Below are positions 48,216-56,036 of a DNA stretch of 64,000 bases, in pieces (position 1 is the first letter of the stretch; every line of letters begins with the position of its first letter). The position numbers and the translations under genes were made by a program. The notes beneath the pieces are model-generated. The model saw only the letters and a list, made by a program, of their open reading frames with translations, was not told the origin of the DNA and ran no database searches. Origin of the DNA: Prevotellaceae bacterium KH2P17 (GTDB lineage Bacteria > Bacteroidota > Bacteroidia > Bacteroidales > Bacteroidaceae); contig FZRE01000001.1 of the NCBI GenBank assembly GCA_900199655.1, positions 62,001 through 126,000 on the forward strand, written 5' to 3'.

Positions 48216-49754
48216 ATGAAACTGCCTCTTAAATACATAGCTCTGCTGGTTATGGCCGCCCTGCTGGCCATCTTTGCCTACCAGGCGTATTGGCTCGTGG
48301 GGCTGTACGGCACCATGCAGGCCAAGATGCGCACCGATATAGGCGAGGCGCTCCGCATTTCCGACTACGGCGAAATGATGTATCGGGTGGAGAAACTGCG
48401 CAAACGAAAGCACGACCAGCATGGCCGCATCGAGCTATCGGCCAATTACAACGTGCATACCGGCACCACCAGCGGCACCAGCGAGGTAGTTGTCAAAGAC
48501 GAAAAAAATACCGAGGCCAAGCGTACACTCGCCAAGCTGATGCGGCAACACAAGCCTGCCGCCATCCATTTCAATACCGATACCAAGGAGACTAAAGTGC
48601 TGCCGGCCGACTCATCGGATGCTGCCCTGACCACAAACGACAACTTCAGCACCATTCTCAAGGACCAGCAGAACATGCAGGAGCTGGCTCTGTACATGCA
48701 GCGGGGCCTCCATTCGGGGCTCGATGCAATGAGTGAGCCTGACGTGAAGTACGTAGACCGGCTGCTCACCAGGCGTCTTGCCGAGCTTGGTATCAAGGGG
48801 CAGCACCGGCTCTACTATCTGCACAAGTACAAAACGGCAGGTTCCAAGGGCATGCTGACCGACACCGTAGCCGCCGAAGGCCACCTGCCGGGAGGGCGGA
48901 CGGAACGTTACAGCTACGAGACCGACCTGGTTGACAGCTACAGCTACCTGCTCCTGCTGCCGCCAACCACTACGGTGGTGCTGCGCCAGATGGCCGGCAT
49001 CCTCGGCGCATCGCTCGTTACGCTGGCCGTGTTGGTGCTTGTGTTCTGGTATCTCATCCGTACCATCCTCCGCCAAAAGACGCTCGACGAGATGAAAAGC
49101 GACTTTACCAACAACATGACGCACGAACTGAAGACGCCCATCGCCGTTGCCTACGCCGCCAACGACGCGCTGCTGAACTTCGATACCTCCATAACAGCAG
49201 AGAAACAGAAGGAGTATCTGCGCATCAGTCAGCAGCAGCTGGAAAAGCTCGGGGGGCTGGTAGAGCAGATACTCTCCATGAGCATGGAGCGCCGCCACAC
49301 CCTGCAGCTAAGCATGGAGCACGTAGCCGTGGAGCCGCTCATTACCCCGCTCATGGCCCAATACAGGCTGCAGGCGCACAAGAAGGCAGAACTCTCGCTC
49401 TCCGTGGAACCCCCTGGCGCCACCGTTTGGGCTGACCGCCAGCACCTGCAGCACATAGTGGGCAACCTGATAGACAACGCCATCAAGTATTCCGGCGCCG
49501 AGGTAGCCATCCGCATTGCGTGTTCGCCCGGCCGTATCGTGGTGAGCGACAACGGCATCGGCATCTCTCCGGAGCGGCTGCCCTATGTTTTCGACAAGTT
49601 CTACCGCGTGCCCCGGGGCGACCGTCACGAGGTGAAAGGCTACGGCTTGGGGCTTTACTACGTGAAGAGCCTCATGGAGAAGATGGGCGGACAGATAACC
49701 GCAGCCAGCACGCCGGGCCGCGGAACAACCTTTACGCTGCTCTTCGGGCAGTAG
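48216..49754 (+). CDS. two-component sensor histidine kinase
   Basis: A 512-residue membrane kinase with a transmembrane helix at about residues 6-28, a periplasmic part of about 230 residues, a second helix near residues 255-285 (MAGILGASLVTLAVLVLVFW), then dimerisation and ATP-binding domains. The phospho-acceptor His is in NNMTHELKTPIAVAYAAND; ATP boxes NLIDNAIKYSG, SDNGIGISPERLPYVFDKF and GYGLGLYYVKSLMEKM are complete. It is 24 bp before an OmpR-type regulator. Size and arrangement resemble RprX/RprY of Bacteroides, but identity is not proven. Confidence 0.9.
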   Translation: MKLPLKYIALLVMAALLAIFAYQAYWLVGLYGTMQAKMRTDIGEALRISDYGEMMYRVEKLRKRKHDQHGRIELSANYNVHTGTTSGTSEVVVKDEKNTEAKRTLAKLMRQHKPAAIHFNTDTKETKVLPADSSDAALTTNDNFSTILKDQQNMQELALYMQRGLHSGLDAMSEPDVKYVDRLLTRRLAELGIKGQHRLYYLHKYKTAGSKGMLTDTVAAEGHLPGGRTERYSYETDLVDSYSYLLLLPPTTTVVLRQMAGILGASLVTLAVLVLVFWYLIRTILRQKTLDEMKSDFTNNMTHELKTPIAVAYAANDALLNFDTSITAEKQKEYLRISQQQLEKLGGLVEQILSMSMERRHTLQLSMEHVAVEPLITPLMAQYRLQAHKKAELSLSVEPPGATVWADRQHLQHIVGNLIDNAIKYSGAEVAIRIACSPGRIVVSDNGIGISPERLPYVFDKFYRVPRGDRHEVKGYGLGLYYVKSLMEKMGGQITAASTPGRGTTFTLLFGQ

Positions 49755-49778
49755 CGGAGGCAGAAACAACAAACGGAT

Positions 49779-50507
49779 ATGACAGAAGACAAGATACAGG
49801 TGCTGCTGGTTGAGGACGAGCAGACGCTGGCCATGATTATCAAGGACACGCTTGATGCGCAGGGCTTCAGCATCACCATTGCCCCCAACGGAGAGGCCGG
49901 GCTCGACGAGTTCAGCCGGCGGAAGCCCGACGTGGTGGTGGCCGACGTGATGATGCCGCGCATGGACGGCTTCGAGATGGTACGCCGCATGAGGCAGCAC
50001 GACCGCCTCACGCCCGTTCTCTTTCTCACTGCGCGCTCTGCGGTGAACGATGTAGTGCAGGGATTCGAGGCCGGCGCCAACGATTACCTGCGCAAGCCGT
50101 TCGGCATGCAGGAACTCATCGTGCGCCTGCGGGCACTGACCGGCAGGATGAAAGACAACGAGCAGCAGCGCCAACCCGCCCGTCCGGCAGCCGGGTGGGT
50201 GCCGATAGGCGACTATCTCTTTAACGCCACCACGCAGCAACTGCAGCTCTCGGGCATAACGGAGCAGCTGTCGTACCGCGAAAGCGAGATACTGCGCCGC
50301 CTTGCCGACAACAACTGCCGCGTGGTAAACACCCGCGACATCCTGCTCGAGCTATGGGGCGACGACAGCTTCTTCAACTCCCGCAGCCTGCAAGTGTTCA
50401 TTACCAAGCTGCGACACAAGCTGGCACGCGACCCGCAGGTACGCATCGTAAACGTGCGTGGTATAGGTTACAAGCTCGTAGACGGCTCTCCCGGCCGCCT
50501 GACCTGA
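49779..50507 (+). CDS. OmpR-family response regulator
   Basis: A 242-residue regulator. The receiver has the acidic pair in VLLVEDEQTLAMI, the phospho-accepting Asp in VVVADVMMPRMDGFEM (near residue 55), the Thr in VLFLTARSAV and the Lys in YLRKPFGMQEL. The C-terminal winged-helix domain includes YRESEILRRLADNNCRVVNT and RSLQVFITKLRHKLA. Paired with the kinase upstream. It resembles RprY of Bacteroides; probable targets are the divergent outer-membrane gene and envelope genes, by inference only. Confidence 0.93.
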   Translation: MTEDKIQVLLVEDEQTLAMIIKDTLDAQGFSITIAPNGEAGLDEFSRRKPDVVVADVMMPRMDGFEMVRRMRQHDRLTPVLFLTARSAVNDVVQGFEAGANDYLRKPFGMQELIVRLRALTGRMKDNEQQRQPARPAAGWVPIGDYLFNATTQQLQLSGITEQLSYRESEILRRLADNNCRVVNTRDILLELWGDDSFFNSRSLQVFITKLRHKLARDPQVRIVNVRGIGYKLVDGSPGRLT

Positions 50508-50534
50508 CCCATCAAAAGCCCGGCAAGGCTGCTC

Positions 50535-50558
50535 AAGAGTAGGAATTTCCCTACTCTT
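50535..50558 (+). terminator. hairpin after the response regulator
   Basis: AAGAGTAGG (50535-50543) and CCTACTCTT (50550-50558) form a perfect 9-bp stem, but only a weak T-rich stretch follows. It may slow or end transcription. Confidence 0.45.
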
Positions 50559-50575
50559 ATTTAGGGAAAATATAC

Positions 50576-50605
50576 TTGCCGGGTAACCGATAATGGCTAT
50601 CTTTG
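50576..50605 (+). promoter_or_regulatory. promoter of the glycine-zipper lipoprotein gene
   Basis: TTG (50576-50578), 19 bp, TATCTTTG (50598-50605). A good match to the Bacteroidota consensus, about 24 bp before the ATG at 50629. Confidence 0.7.
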
Positions 50606-50628
50606 CGGCAGAAATATAGCTCTTGATT

Positions 50629-51468
50629 ATGAAAAGGAATGTTATTTTGGCAGTATGCGCAACTGTTCTGGCAAGTAGTTGCCAGACTTATGCGGGCGCG
50701 GGCGCCTATACGGGCACCACGCTGGGCTCCATCCTGGGCAGCGCCATAGGCGGACTGGCCGACGGCCCGCGCGGTTCCGACATCGGAACCATCATCGGCA
50801 TGGCCGGCGGAGCTGTGGTGGGCAGTGCCATAGGCACGTCGATGGACCGGAAACGGGAGGCCGACCTGGATCAGTACCGCCGCGACAAGGCCGAAAGAAT
50901 GCGCCAACACAGGCAGCAGAACAACAGCCGGAACGATGTCTACAACTACAGCCAGCAGGATGAAGAGGGCAGCGGGTTCGACGAAAACAACGGCGGCGAC
51001 GACCGCATCTACGACTTCAACGGCCCCGACTACACGGCTCCGGAGAACGGGCAGCAGCCCACCGCCACGCTTCCCGGCACCTCGAGCGTGGAGGAAATAG
51101 CCCAGGGACTGGCCTATACGCCGGCCATCGAGATACGCAATGCACGCTTTGTAGATGCCGACGGCGATGATGCCATCAGCCGCGGAGAGCTGTGCAAGGT
51201 CATCTTCGAGGTCATGAACCGCAGCCAGCAGCCGCTCTACGACATTCAGCCCACGGTGGTTGAGGCTACGGGCAACCGCCATCTGTACATCTCGCCGGGC
51301 ATGCACGTGGAGAAGATAGATCCCGGCAAGGGCATCCGTTACACCGCACTGGTGAAGGCGGACAACCGACTGAAGGACGGAACGGTCAAGATTTGCGTCT
51401 CCGTTATACAGGGCAACAACGAAAAAATATCGAAGGTAAGCGAGTTCAACATCCCCACCAGGAGATAG
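50629..51468 (+). CDS. glycine-zipper lipoprotein of unknown function
   Basis: From ATG at 50629 (an alternative lies two codons upstream) the product has a lipoprotein signal with lipobox LASSC. It is followed by a glycine-zipper membrane segment (TTLGSILGSAIGGLADG, GMAGGAVVGSAIGTSMDRKR), of the kind found in small outer-membrane lipoproteins. A polar Gln/Asn/Asp-rich linker (about residues 90-155) leads to a beta-rich C-terminal domain starting AIEIRNARFVDADGDDAISR, containing an Asp-rich stretch (DADGDDAI) that could bind calcium, and VIFEVMNRSQQPLYDIQPTV. No function can be named; an envelope role is likely. Confidence 0.75.
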   Translation: MKRNVILAVCATVLASSCQTYAGAGAYTGTTLGSILGSAIGGLADGPRGSDIGTIIGMAGGAVVGSAIGTSMDRKREADLDQYRRDKAERMRQHRQQNNSRNDVYNYSQQDEEGSGFDENNGGDDRIYDFNGPDYTAPENGQQPTATLPGTSSVEEIAQGLAYTPAIEIRNARFVDADGDDAISRGELCKVIFEVMNRSQQPLYDIQPTVVEATGNRHLYISPGMHVEKIDPGKGIRYTALVKADNRLKDGTVKICVSVIQGNNEKISKVSEFNIPTRR

Positions 51469-51637
51469 AACGCGCCGAACCGCCGAACCGCAAAAAGGCT
51501 TTACACAGAGCCGATACAAGCAAGAACTCAAGAAAGCGGGGGATGCCGGCAGTGCCGGTGTCCCCTTGCTGTTTTACGGCCGGCCGTGTTCGGGCTCGCT
51601 GCAGCATGGCTAAAAAGGTGCTGAAGATATGCTTCGC

Positions 51638-51707
51638 GAACTTTCGACACTTGTCGCACGATTGTTTGACAGGTGTCGCACGATGATGCGACAAGTGTCA
51701 AAAGTTC
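51638..51707. repeat. palindromic element copy C
   Basis: A 21-bp inverted repeat (51638-51658 with 51687-51707) with a single C/T difference that still allows G-U pairing. The arm is GAACTTTCGACACTTGTCGC followed by A. The 28-base centre holds a further unit (GACAGGTGTCGCACGAT). Same arm and core as copies A and B. Confidence 0.88.
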
Positions 51708-51889
51708 CTGCTCCCGTCATTCAGTACCTCCGTCTCAATTCCTCGGCAACCTGCCTTTCGGTGTTTCACGGTTGCTGTGGGTGCCTTTGCTGCCGCTGCG
51801 GGTGGCTGTGCGGCAGGGCAGTGACGCCCGTTCGGCTTGCCGGCAGAAATCCTTTTTTAGGCTGCAGCATGAAAATATTGCCTTTTACG

Positions 51890-51921
51890 TTTGCTTGTAC
51901 GGCTTTTTTTATGTACTTTTG
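51890..51921 (+). promoter_or_regulatory. promoter of the GH109-like gene
   Basis: TTTG (51890-51893), 20 bp, TACTTTTG (51914-51921), a strong consensus match 27 bp before the ATG at 51949. Confidence 0.75.
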
Positions 51922-51948
51922 CGTGTCTATATCTAAAACCAAAGATTT

Positions 51949-53478
51949 ATGAAACTTCATGAGAAACTGTTATCCCTTGTGTTAATAGCGTTGGCCCTGC
52001 TGCCACAGAGCATCAGTGCCCAGTTCAACTGGCCCTACAAAGTTGTAGACGGCACCATCGTGACCGATGTGCCCGCGCGCCCGGCCGGCCAGCAGCCGGT
52101 TCTTAACCTCACTACCCCCAAGCTCAAAGTGGTGCGGGTGGGCTTCGTGGGATTAGGCATGCGCGGCCCCGATGCCGTGCGTCGCTGGACCTACATCAAC
52201 GGCACCCAGACCATGGCCCTGTGCGACCATGAGGCCAACCGCGCCGAGGCTTGCAACCGGATACTGAAAGAGGCCGGGCTGCCTGCTGCCGATGTGTACA
52301 GCGGCGAGGAAGGATACAAGAAGCTGTGCGAGCGCAAGGACATCGATCTGGTATATATCGCTACCGACTGGTTGCACCATTTCACCGTGGCCAAGTACGC
52401 CCTTGAGCACGGCAAGCACGTGGCCATAGAGGTTCCCTCGGCCATGAACATGAACGAAATATGGACACTCATCAACCTCTCCGAGAAAACCCGCCTGCAC
52501 TGCATGATACTGGAGAACTGCTGCTACGACTTCTTCGAGCTCAATGCCCTGAACATGGCACAGCACAATGTGTTTGGAGACGTGCTCTACGTAACGGGTG
52601 CCTATAGGCACGACCTGTCGCCTTTCTGGGATGCCTATTGGAAGAAAGACGCCAACGACAAGCTGGGCTGGCGCCTGGACTACAACCAGAAGTTCCGCGG
52701 CGACGTGTATGCCACTCACGGACTGGGCCCCATCGCCCAGGTGCTGAACATACACCGCGGCGACCGCATGCGCACGCTCGTGGCCATGGACACCAAATCG
52801 GTGAACGGAAAGGCGTGGGTCGAGAAGCTGTCGGGCAAGGAGTGCGACGCCTTTGCCAATGGAGACCACACCACAACACTTATCCGCACCGAGCAGGGTA
52901 AGGTGATAGAGGTGCAGCACAACACCATGACGCCGCAGCCCTACAACCGCATGTACCAGCTCATTGGTACCCACGGATTTGCCAACAAGTATCCGGTAGA
53001 GGGCTACGCGCTGTCGGGGCAGGAGATGAAGAAGGCCGGCGTAACGCCTTCGGCCGATGACCTCTCGGGCCACAGCTACATGAAGGAGGCCGACCGCAAG
53101 GCGCTGGAGGCCAAGTACGAGAGCCCGATAATCAAGAAATATGCCGAGGAGGCGAAGGAGGTTGGAGGCCATGGAGGCATGGACTTCATCATGGACAGCC
53201 GCCTGGTGTACTGCTTGCAGCACGGATTACCACTCGATATGGACGTTTACGACCTGGCCGAGTGGTGCTGTCTGGCCGAGTTGGGCAGCATCTCCATGGA
53301 AAACGGCAACATGCCCGTGGCCGTTCCCGACTTTACCCGCGGCCATTGGAACGAGCTGAAAGGCTACCAGCACGCTTTCGCCTCGCCCGAGGAAGAGGCT
53401 GAGGTAGACAAGGCTTCGGCCGAATTTACGGCCAAGCTGAAAGCCAAAGGCAAAAAGTACTGGGAGAAGCACAAGTAG
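51949..53478 (+). CDS. Gfo/Idh/MocA-fold protein of the GH109 type
   Basis: A 509-residue protein with a signal peptide (MKLHEKLLSLVLIALALLPQ ending SISAQ). The nucleotide-binding part starts VVRVGFVGLGMRGPDAVRRW (about residues 61-80); later motifs are DLVYIATDWLHHFTVAKYAL and the segment RGDVYATHGLGPIAQVLNIH, which matches GH109 enzymes. These use bound NAD to hydrolyse terminal alpha-N-acetylgalactosamine, acting on mucin-type or blood-group A glycans; the His in THGLGP is the proposed catalytic residue. Substrate specificity cannot be read from the sequence, and a simple secreted oxidoreductase is the alternative. Confidence 0.82.
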   Translation: MKLHEKLLSLVLIALALLPQSISAQFNWPYKVVDGTIVTDVPARPAGQQPVLNLTTPKLKVVRVGFVGLGMRGPDAVRRWTYINGTQTMALCDHEANRAEACNRILKEAGLPAADVYSGEEGYKKLCERKDIDLVYIATDWLHHFTVAKYALEHGKHVAIEVPSAMNMNEIWTLINLSEKTRLHCMILENCCYDFFELNALNMAQHNVFGDVLYVTGAYRHDLSPFWDAYWKKDANDKLGWRLDYNQKFRGDVYATHGLGPIAQVLNIHRGDRMRTLVAMDTKSVNGKAWVEKLSGKECDAFANGDHTTTLIRTEQGKVIEVQHNTMTPQPYNRMYQLIGTHGFANKYPVEGYALSGQEMKKAGVTPSADDLSGHSYMKEADRKALEAKYESPIIKKYAEEAKEVGGHGGMDFIMDSRLVYCLQHGLPLDMDVYDLAEWCCLAELGSISMENGNMPVAVPDFTRGHWNELKGYQHAFASPEEEAEVDKASAEFTAKLKAKGKKYWEKHK

Positions 53479-53499
53479 GCGCCCGGTTTACTAATAAGT

Positions 53500-53570
53500 A
53501 TCCGCCATTTCGACCTTTACCCACAGCGCAGCAACAGGCTGCCGGGCAGGGACGGAATGGCGGATTTTTT
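53500..53570 (+). terminator. terminator after the GH109-like gene
   Basis: ATCCGCCATTTCG (53500-53512) pairs with CGGAATGGCGGAT (53553-53565) with one G-U pair. The 40-base loop is large; a run of six T residues follows. Confidence 0.7.
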
Positions 53571-53659
53571 GTAAGCAGAACGGCAGGCGGTGCAGCGCCG
53601 GTAGCACGATTGCGGCTTGTGCGTTCACGCTTTACGGGAAGACGGAGTGGGAGGGAAGG

Positions 53660-54337
53660 CTATTTGAAGATGTCGCCCGACCAGTTTTTCAGCTTTTCGA
53701 AAACATCCATCCACTTGTTTCCTTCCTTCTCGTTCTTCTTGGCAGAGGCCGTGGTTTTTGGCTTTTCGGCTTTGTCGGGCTTGGCAGTTGCGGGCTTGGT
53801 CTTTTGTGCGGGCTTTCTCGTTGCCTTGCTCTTGCTTTCGGGTTTCATCTTTCCGGACAGGTCGGGAGCCTGACTCCGTTCTTTCCACTCGTCGATGTAG
53901 CTGTATCCGGCCTCCGTTATCTCGAAGTCGAGTTCAGGCAGTTCGATGTTGTCACTGCCCTTGTAGGGTATGCCGTTGGCTTCCTGGTAAACCTCCACCT
54001 TCACCATTGCCACGCCCTGTGCCAGTATGCCCAGCTCCTTGGCGGCTCTCCAGGACAGGTCGATGATGCGTCCGCGCCCGAAGGGGCCGCGATCTGTGAC
54101 CTTTACTATTACCTCGCTGTCGTTTGCCAGGTTAGTTACTTTGAGCAAAGTGCCGAAGGGATAGTAGCGGTGAGCACACGTGAGGCTGTCGTGATGCAGC
54201 CTTTCGCCGCTGGCGGTGCGTGCTCCCGTGGCTCTCTTGGAATAAAAAGAGGCCTTACCCCTCTGCGTTTGAGCACTCAGAGAGGTAAAGCCTGCCAGTA
54301 ATATAAACAATAAAAAAAGGTTTCTTCTATATCTCAA
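53660..54337 (-). CDS. RlpA-like septal lytic transglycosylase
   Basis: A 225-residue exported protein (signal MRYRRNLFLLFILLAGFTSL ending SAQ). The double-psi beta-barrel covers residues of about 24-115 (GKASFYSKRATGARTASGER, LTCAHRYYPFGTLLKV, VTDRGPFGRGRIIDLS), and the His (56) and Asp (82) at the positions required for glycan cleavage in RlpA are both present. The C-terminal part has a Lys/Pro/Ala-rich stretch (about residues 160-205) instead of the SPOR domain found in many RlpA. It lies 75 bp downstream of gdhA on the same strand. Confidence 0.87.
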   Translation of the reverse strand: MRYRRNLFLLFILLAGFTSLSAQTQRGKASFYSKRATGARTASGERLHHDSLTCAHRYYPFGTLLKVTNLANDSEVIVKVTDRGPFGRGRIIDLSWRAAKELGILAQGVAMVKVEVYQEANGIPYKGSDNIELPELDFEITEAGYSYIDEWKERSQAPDLSGKMKPESKSKATRKPAQKTKPATAKPDKAEKPKTTASAKKNEKEGNKWMDVFEKLKNWSGDIFK

Positions 54338-54345
54338 AACGTTTA

Positions 54346-54406
54346 TGTTAGAGCTCTCCCACTCGGGCAGAGCTCCCTCCCCGTGAGGAGGGAGAGAGTG
54401 GGGAGA
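54346..54406 (-). repeat. nested GC-rich palindrome between gdhA and rlpA-like genes
   Basis: Outer arms CTCTCCCACTC / GAGTGGGGAGAG and inner arms CTCCCTCC / GGAGGGAG form a nested stem-loop of about 61 bp. It contains no T run, so it is more likely an mRNA-stabilising or dispersed repeat structure than a terminator. Similar in composition to the elements near 10565, 11473 and 26252. Confidence 0.6.
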
Positions 54407-54412
54407 GGCGTT

Positions 54413-55750
54413 TTATACGATGCCTTGCGCCATCATGGCATTGGCCACCTTCATGAATCCGGCAATGTTGGCACCCTTCACGTAGTCTACGTAGCCGTCG
54501 GGTTGTGTGCCGTACTTCACGCACTGCTCGTGGATGGAGCTCATGATGTAGTGCAGTTTCTCGTCAACTTCGTCCTTGCTCCAGTGCAGACGTATGGAGT
54601 TCTGCGTCATTTCCAGTCCGGATGTGGCCACGCCGCCTGCATTTACGGCCTTGCCCGGTGCAAAGAGCTGCTTTGCAGCGATGAACTTGTCTACTGCCTC
54701 GGCCGTACATCCCATGTTGCTCACCTCGGCAACGCAGAGCGGATGGTTGGTCAGAATCTGTTCAGCGTCATTACCGTTCAGCTCGTTCTGCGTGGCGCAG
54801 GTCAGGTAAATGTCCGCTTTCTGCTCCCAGGGCTTCTTGCCGGCAATGAATTTGGCATTGGGATACTTCTCTGCATAGGGTGAGCAGATGTCGTTACCGC
54901 TTGCCCGCAGCTCGAGCATGTATTCGTTCTTCTCGCCGCTAATGCCCTCGGGGTCGTAGATGTAGCCGTCGGGGCCACTGATGGTGATAACCTTCGCGCC
55001 CAGCTGGGTGGCCTTCTTCACGGCTCCCCAGGCCACGTTGCCGAAGCCGGAAACCACTATCGTCTTGCCTTTCAGGTCGAGTCCGTGCGCTTTCATCATG
55101 TGGTTCACGAAGTAGAGGGCGCCGAAGCCGGTTGCTTCCGGCCGCAGGATGCTGCCTCCCCATTCCATTCCCTTGCCGGTGAGCACGCCCTCGTAGCGGT
55201 GCGTTAGCTTCTTGTACTGGCCGAAGAGGTAGCCTATCTCGCGGCCGCCTACGCCGATGTCGCCTGCCGGTACGTCCTCGTCGGGGCCTATGTAGCGGTA
55301 AAGTTCGTTCATGAATGCCTGGCAGAAGCGCATGATTTCAGCGTCGCTCTTGCCTCGGGGAGCAAAGTCGGAACCACCTTTAGCACCGCCCATGGGCAGC
55401 GTAGTTAAGGCATTCTTGAATGTCTGCTCAAATCCGAGGAACTTCATGATGGACAGGTTGACCGACGGATGGAACCTCAAGCCGCCCTTGTAGGGGCCTA
55501 TGGCGCCGTTGAACTGTACGCGGTAGCCTATGTTTACATGCACTTCGCCCTTGTCATCTACCCAAGGCACGCGAAACTCGTGCACTCGCTCCGGCTCGAC
55601 GATACGCTCAACGATTTTTGCTTTTTCAAACTCAGGATGCTGCTCATAGACATCTTTGATGGACAGCAGCACTTCCTTGACTGCCTGAAGATACTCCGAC
55701 TCGCCCGGATGCTTGCGTTCCAGCTCCTGCATGATTTTCTCGACTTCCAT
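54413..55750 (-). CDS. gdhA: NADP-type glutamate dehydrogenase
   Basis: Converts 2-oxoglutarate and ammonia to glutamate, the main route of ammonia assimilation in Bacteroidales. The 445-residue length and sequence are those of the hexameric family: substrate motif GPYKGGLRFHPSVN, the catalytic Lys region LPMGGAKGGSDFAPRGK, and a dinucleotide-binding turn GFGNVAWGAVKKA. The promoter is strong and carries a leader of about 50 bases. No insertion is visible. Confidence 0.96.
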   Translation of the reverse strand: MEVEKIMQELERKHPGESEYLQAVKEVLLSIKDVYEQHPEFEKAKIVERIVEPERVHEFRVPWVDDKGEVHVNIGYRVQFNGAIGPYKGGLRFHPSVNLSIMKFLGFEQTFKNALTTLPMGGAKGGSDFAPRGKSDAEIMRFCQAFMNELYRYIGPDEDVPAGDIGVGGREIGYLFGQYKKLTHRYEGVLTGKGMEWGGSILRPEATGFGALYFVNHMMKAHGLDLKGKTIVVSGFGNVAWGAVKKATQLGAKVITISGPDGYIYDPEGISGEKNEYMLELRASGNDICSPYAEKYPNAKFIAGKKPWEQKADIYLTCATQNELNGNDAEQILTNHPLCVAEVSNMGCTAEAVDKFIAAKQLFAPGKAVNAGGVATSGLEMTQNSIRLHWSKDEVDEKLHYIMSSIHEQCVKYGTQPDGYVDYVKGANIAGFMKVANAMMAQGIV

Positions 55751-55808
55751 AGTAATACGTTTATTTAAAATTAGGTTAGTATTTTACACATTGTCATTGT
55801 TGACAAGG

Positions 55809-55840
55809 CAAATATATGCTTTTTATGGATAGCCTCCAAA
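55809..55840 (-). promoter_or_regulatory. promoter of gdhA
   Basis: On the minus strand TTTG (55840-55837), 20 bp, TATATTTG (55816-55809): a full match to the Bacteroidota consensus. Confidence 0.8.
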
Positions 55841-56009
55841 TTAAAAGCGGATAATTTTGAATTTTTACGTTACAATCTGTCAAATCTGCCTGTTGTCAAA
55901 GAGCGCATGACGGTTAAATCAATGCTGCAAATTAATGAAAAACTTTTCATTTTTGCAACTAAAACGACAGGAAACATTACTTTTCAGGCTGAAAACACAA
56001 TATTTTACT

Positions 56010-56017
56010 TATCTTTG
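56010..56017 (+). promoter_or_regulatory. -7 element of the receiver/ATP-grasp fusion gene
   Basis: TATCTTTG, 19 bp before the ATG at 56037. Because it lies inside a longer open frame beginning at 55935, it supports the downstream start. Confidence 0.6.
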
Positions 56018-56036
56018 TCGCGACAAACAAGAGTCT

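Larger units (their letters stand above)
51469..51948. other. intergenic region with palindrome copy C
   Basis: 480 bp without a convincing gene. It contains palindromic element copy C (51638-51707) and the promoter of the GH109-like gene. Open frames at 51629-51952 and 51673-51936 run through the repeat or into the promoter and next gene, and are not supported. Confidence 0.65.

Noticed and set aside
51629..51952. 107- and 87-codon frames
   Set aside because: They are produced by palindrome copy C and run into the promoter or start of the GH109-like gene.
55935..56036. 34-residue N-terminal extension of the receiver/ATP-grasp fusion
   Set aside because: It contains the -7 promoter element at 56010-56017, so the start was moved to 56037.
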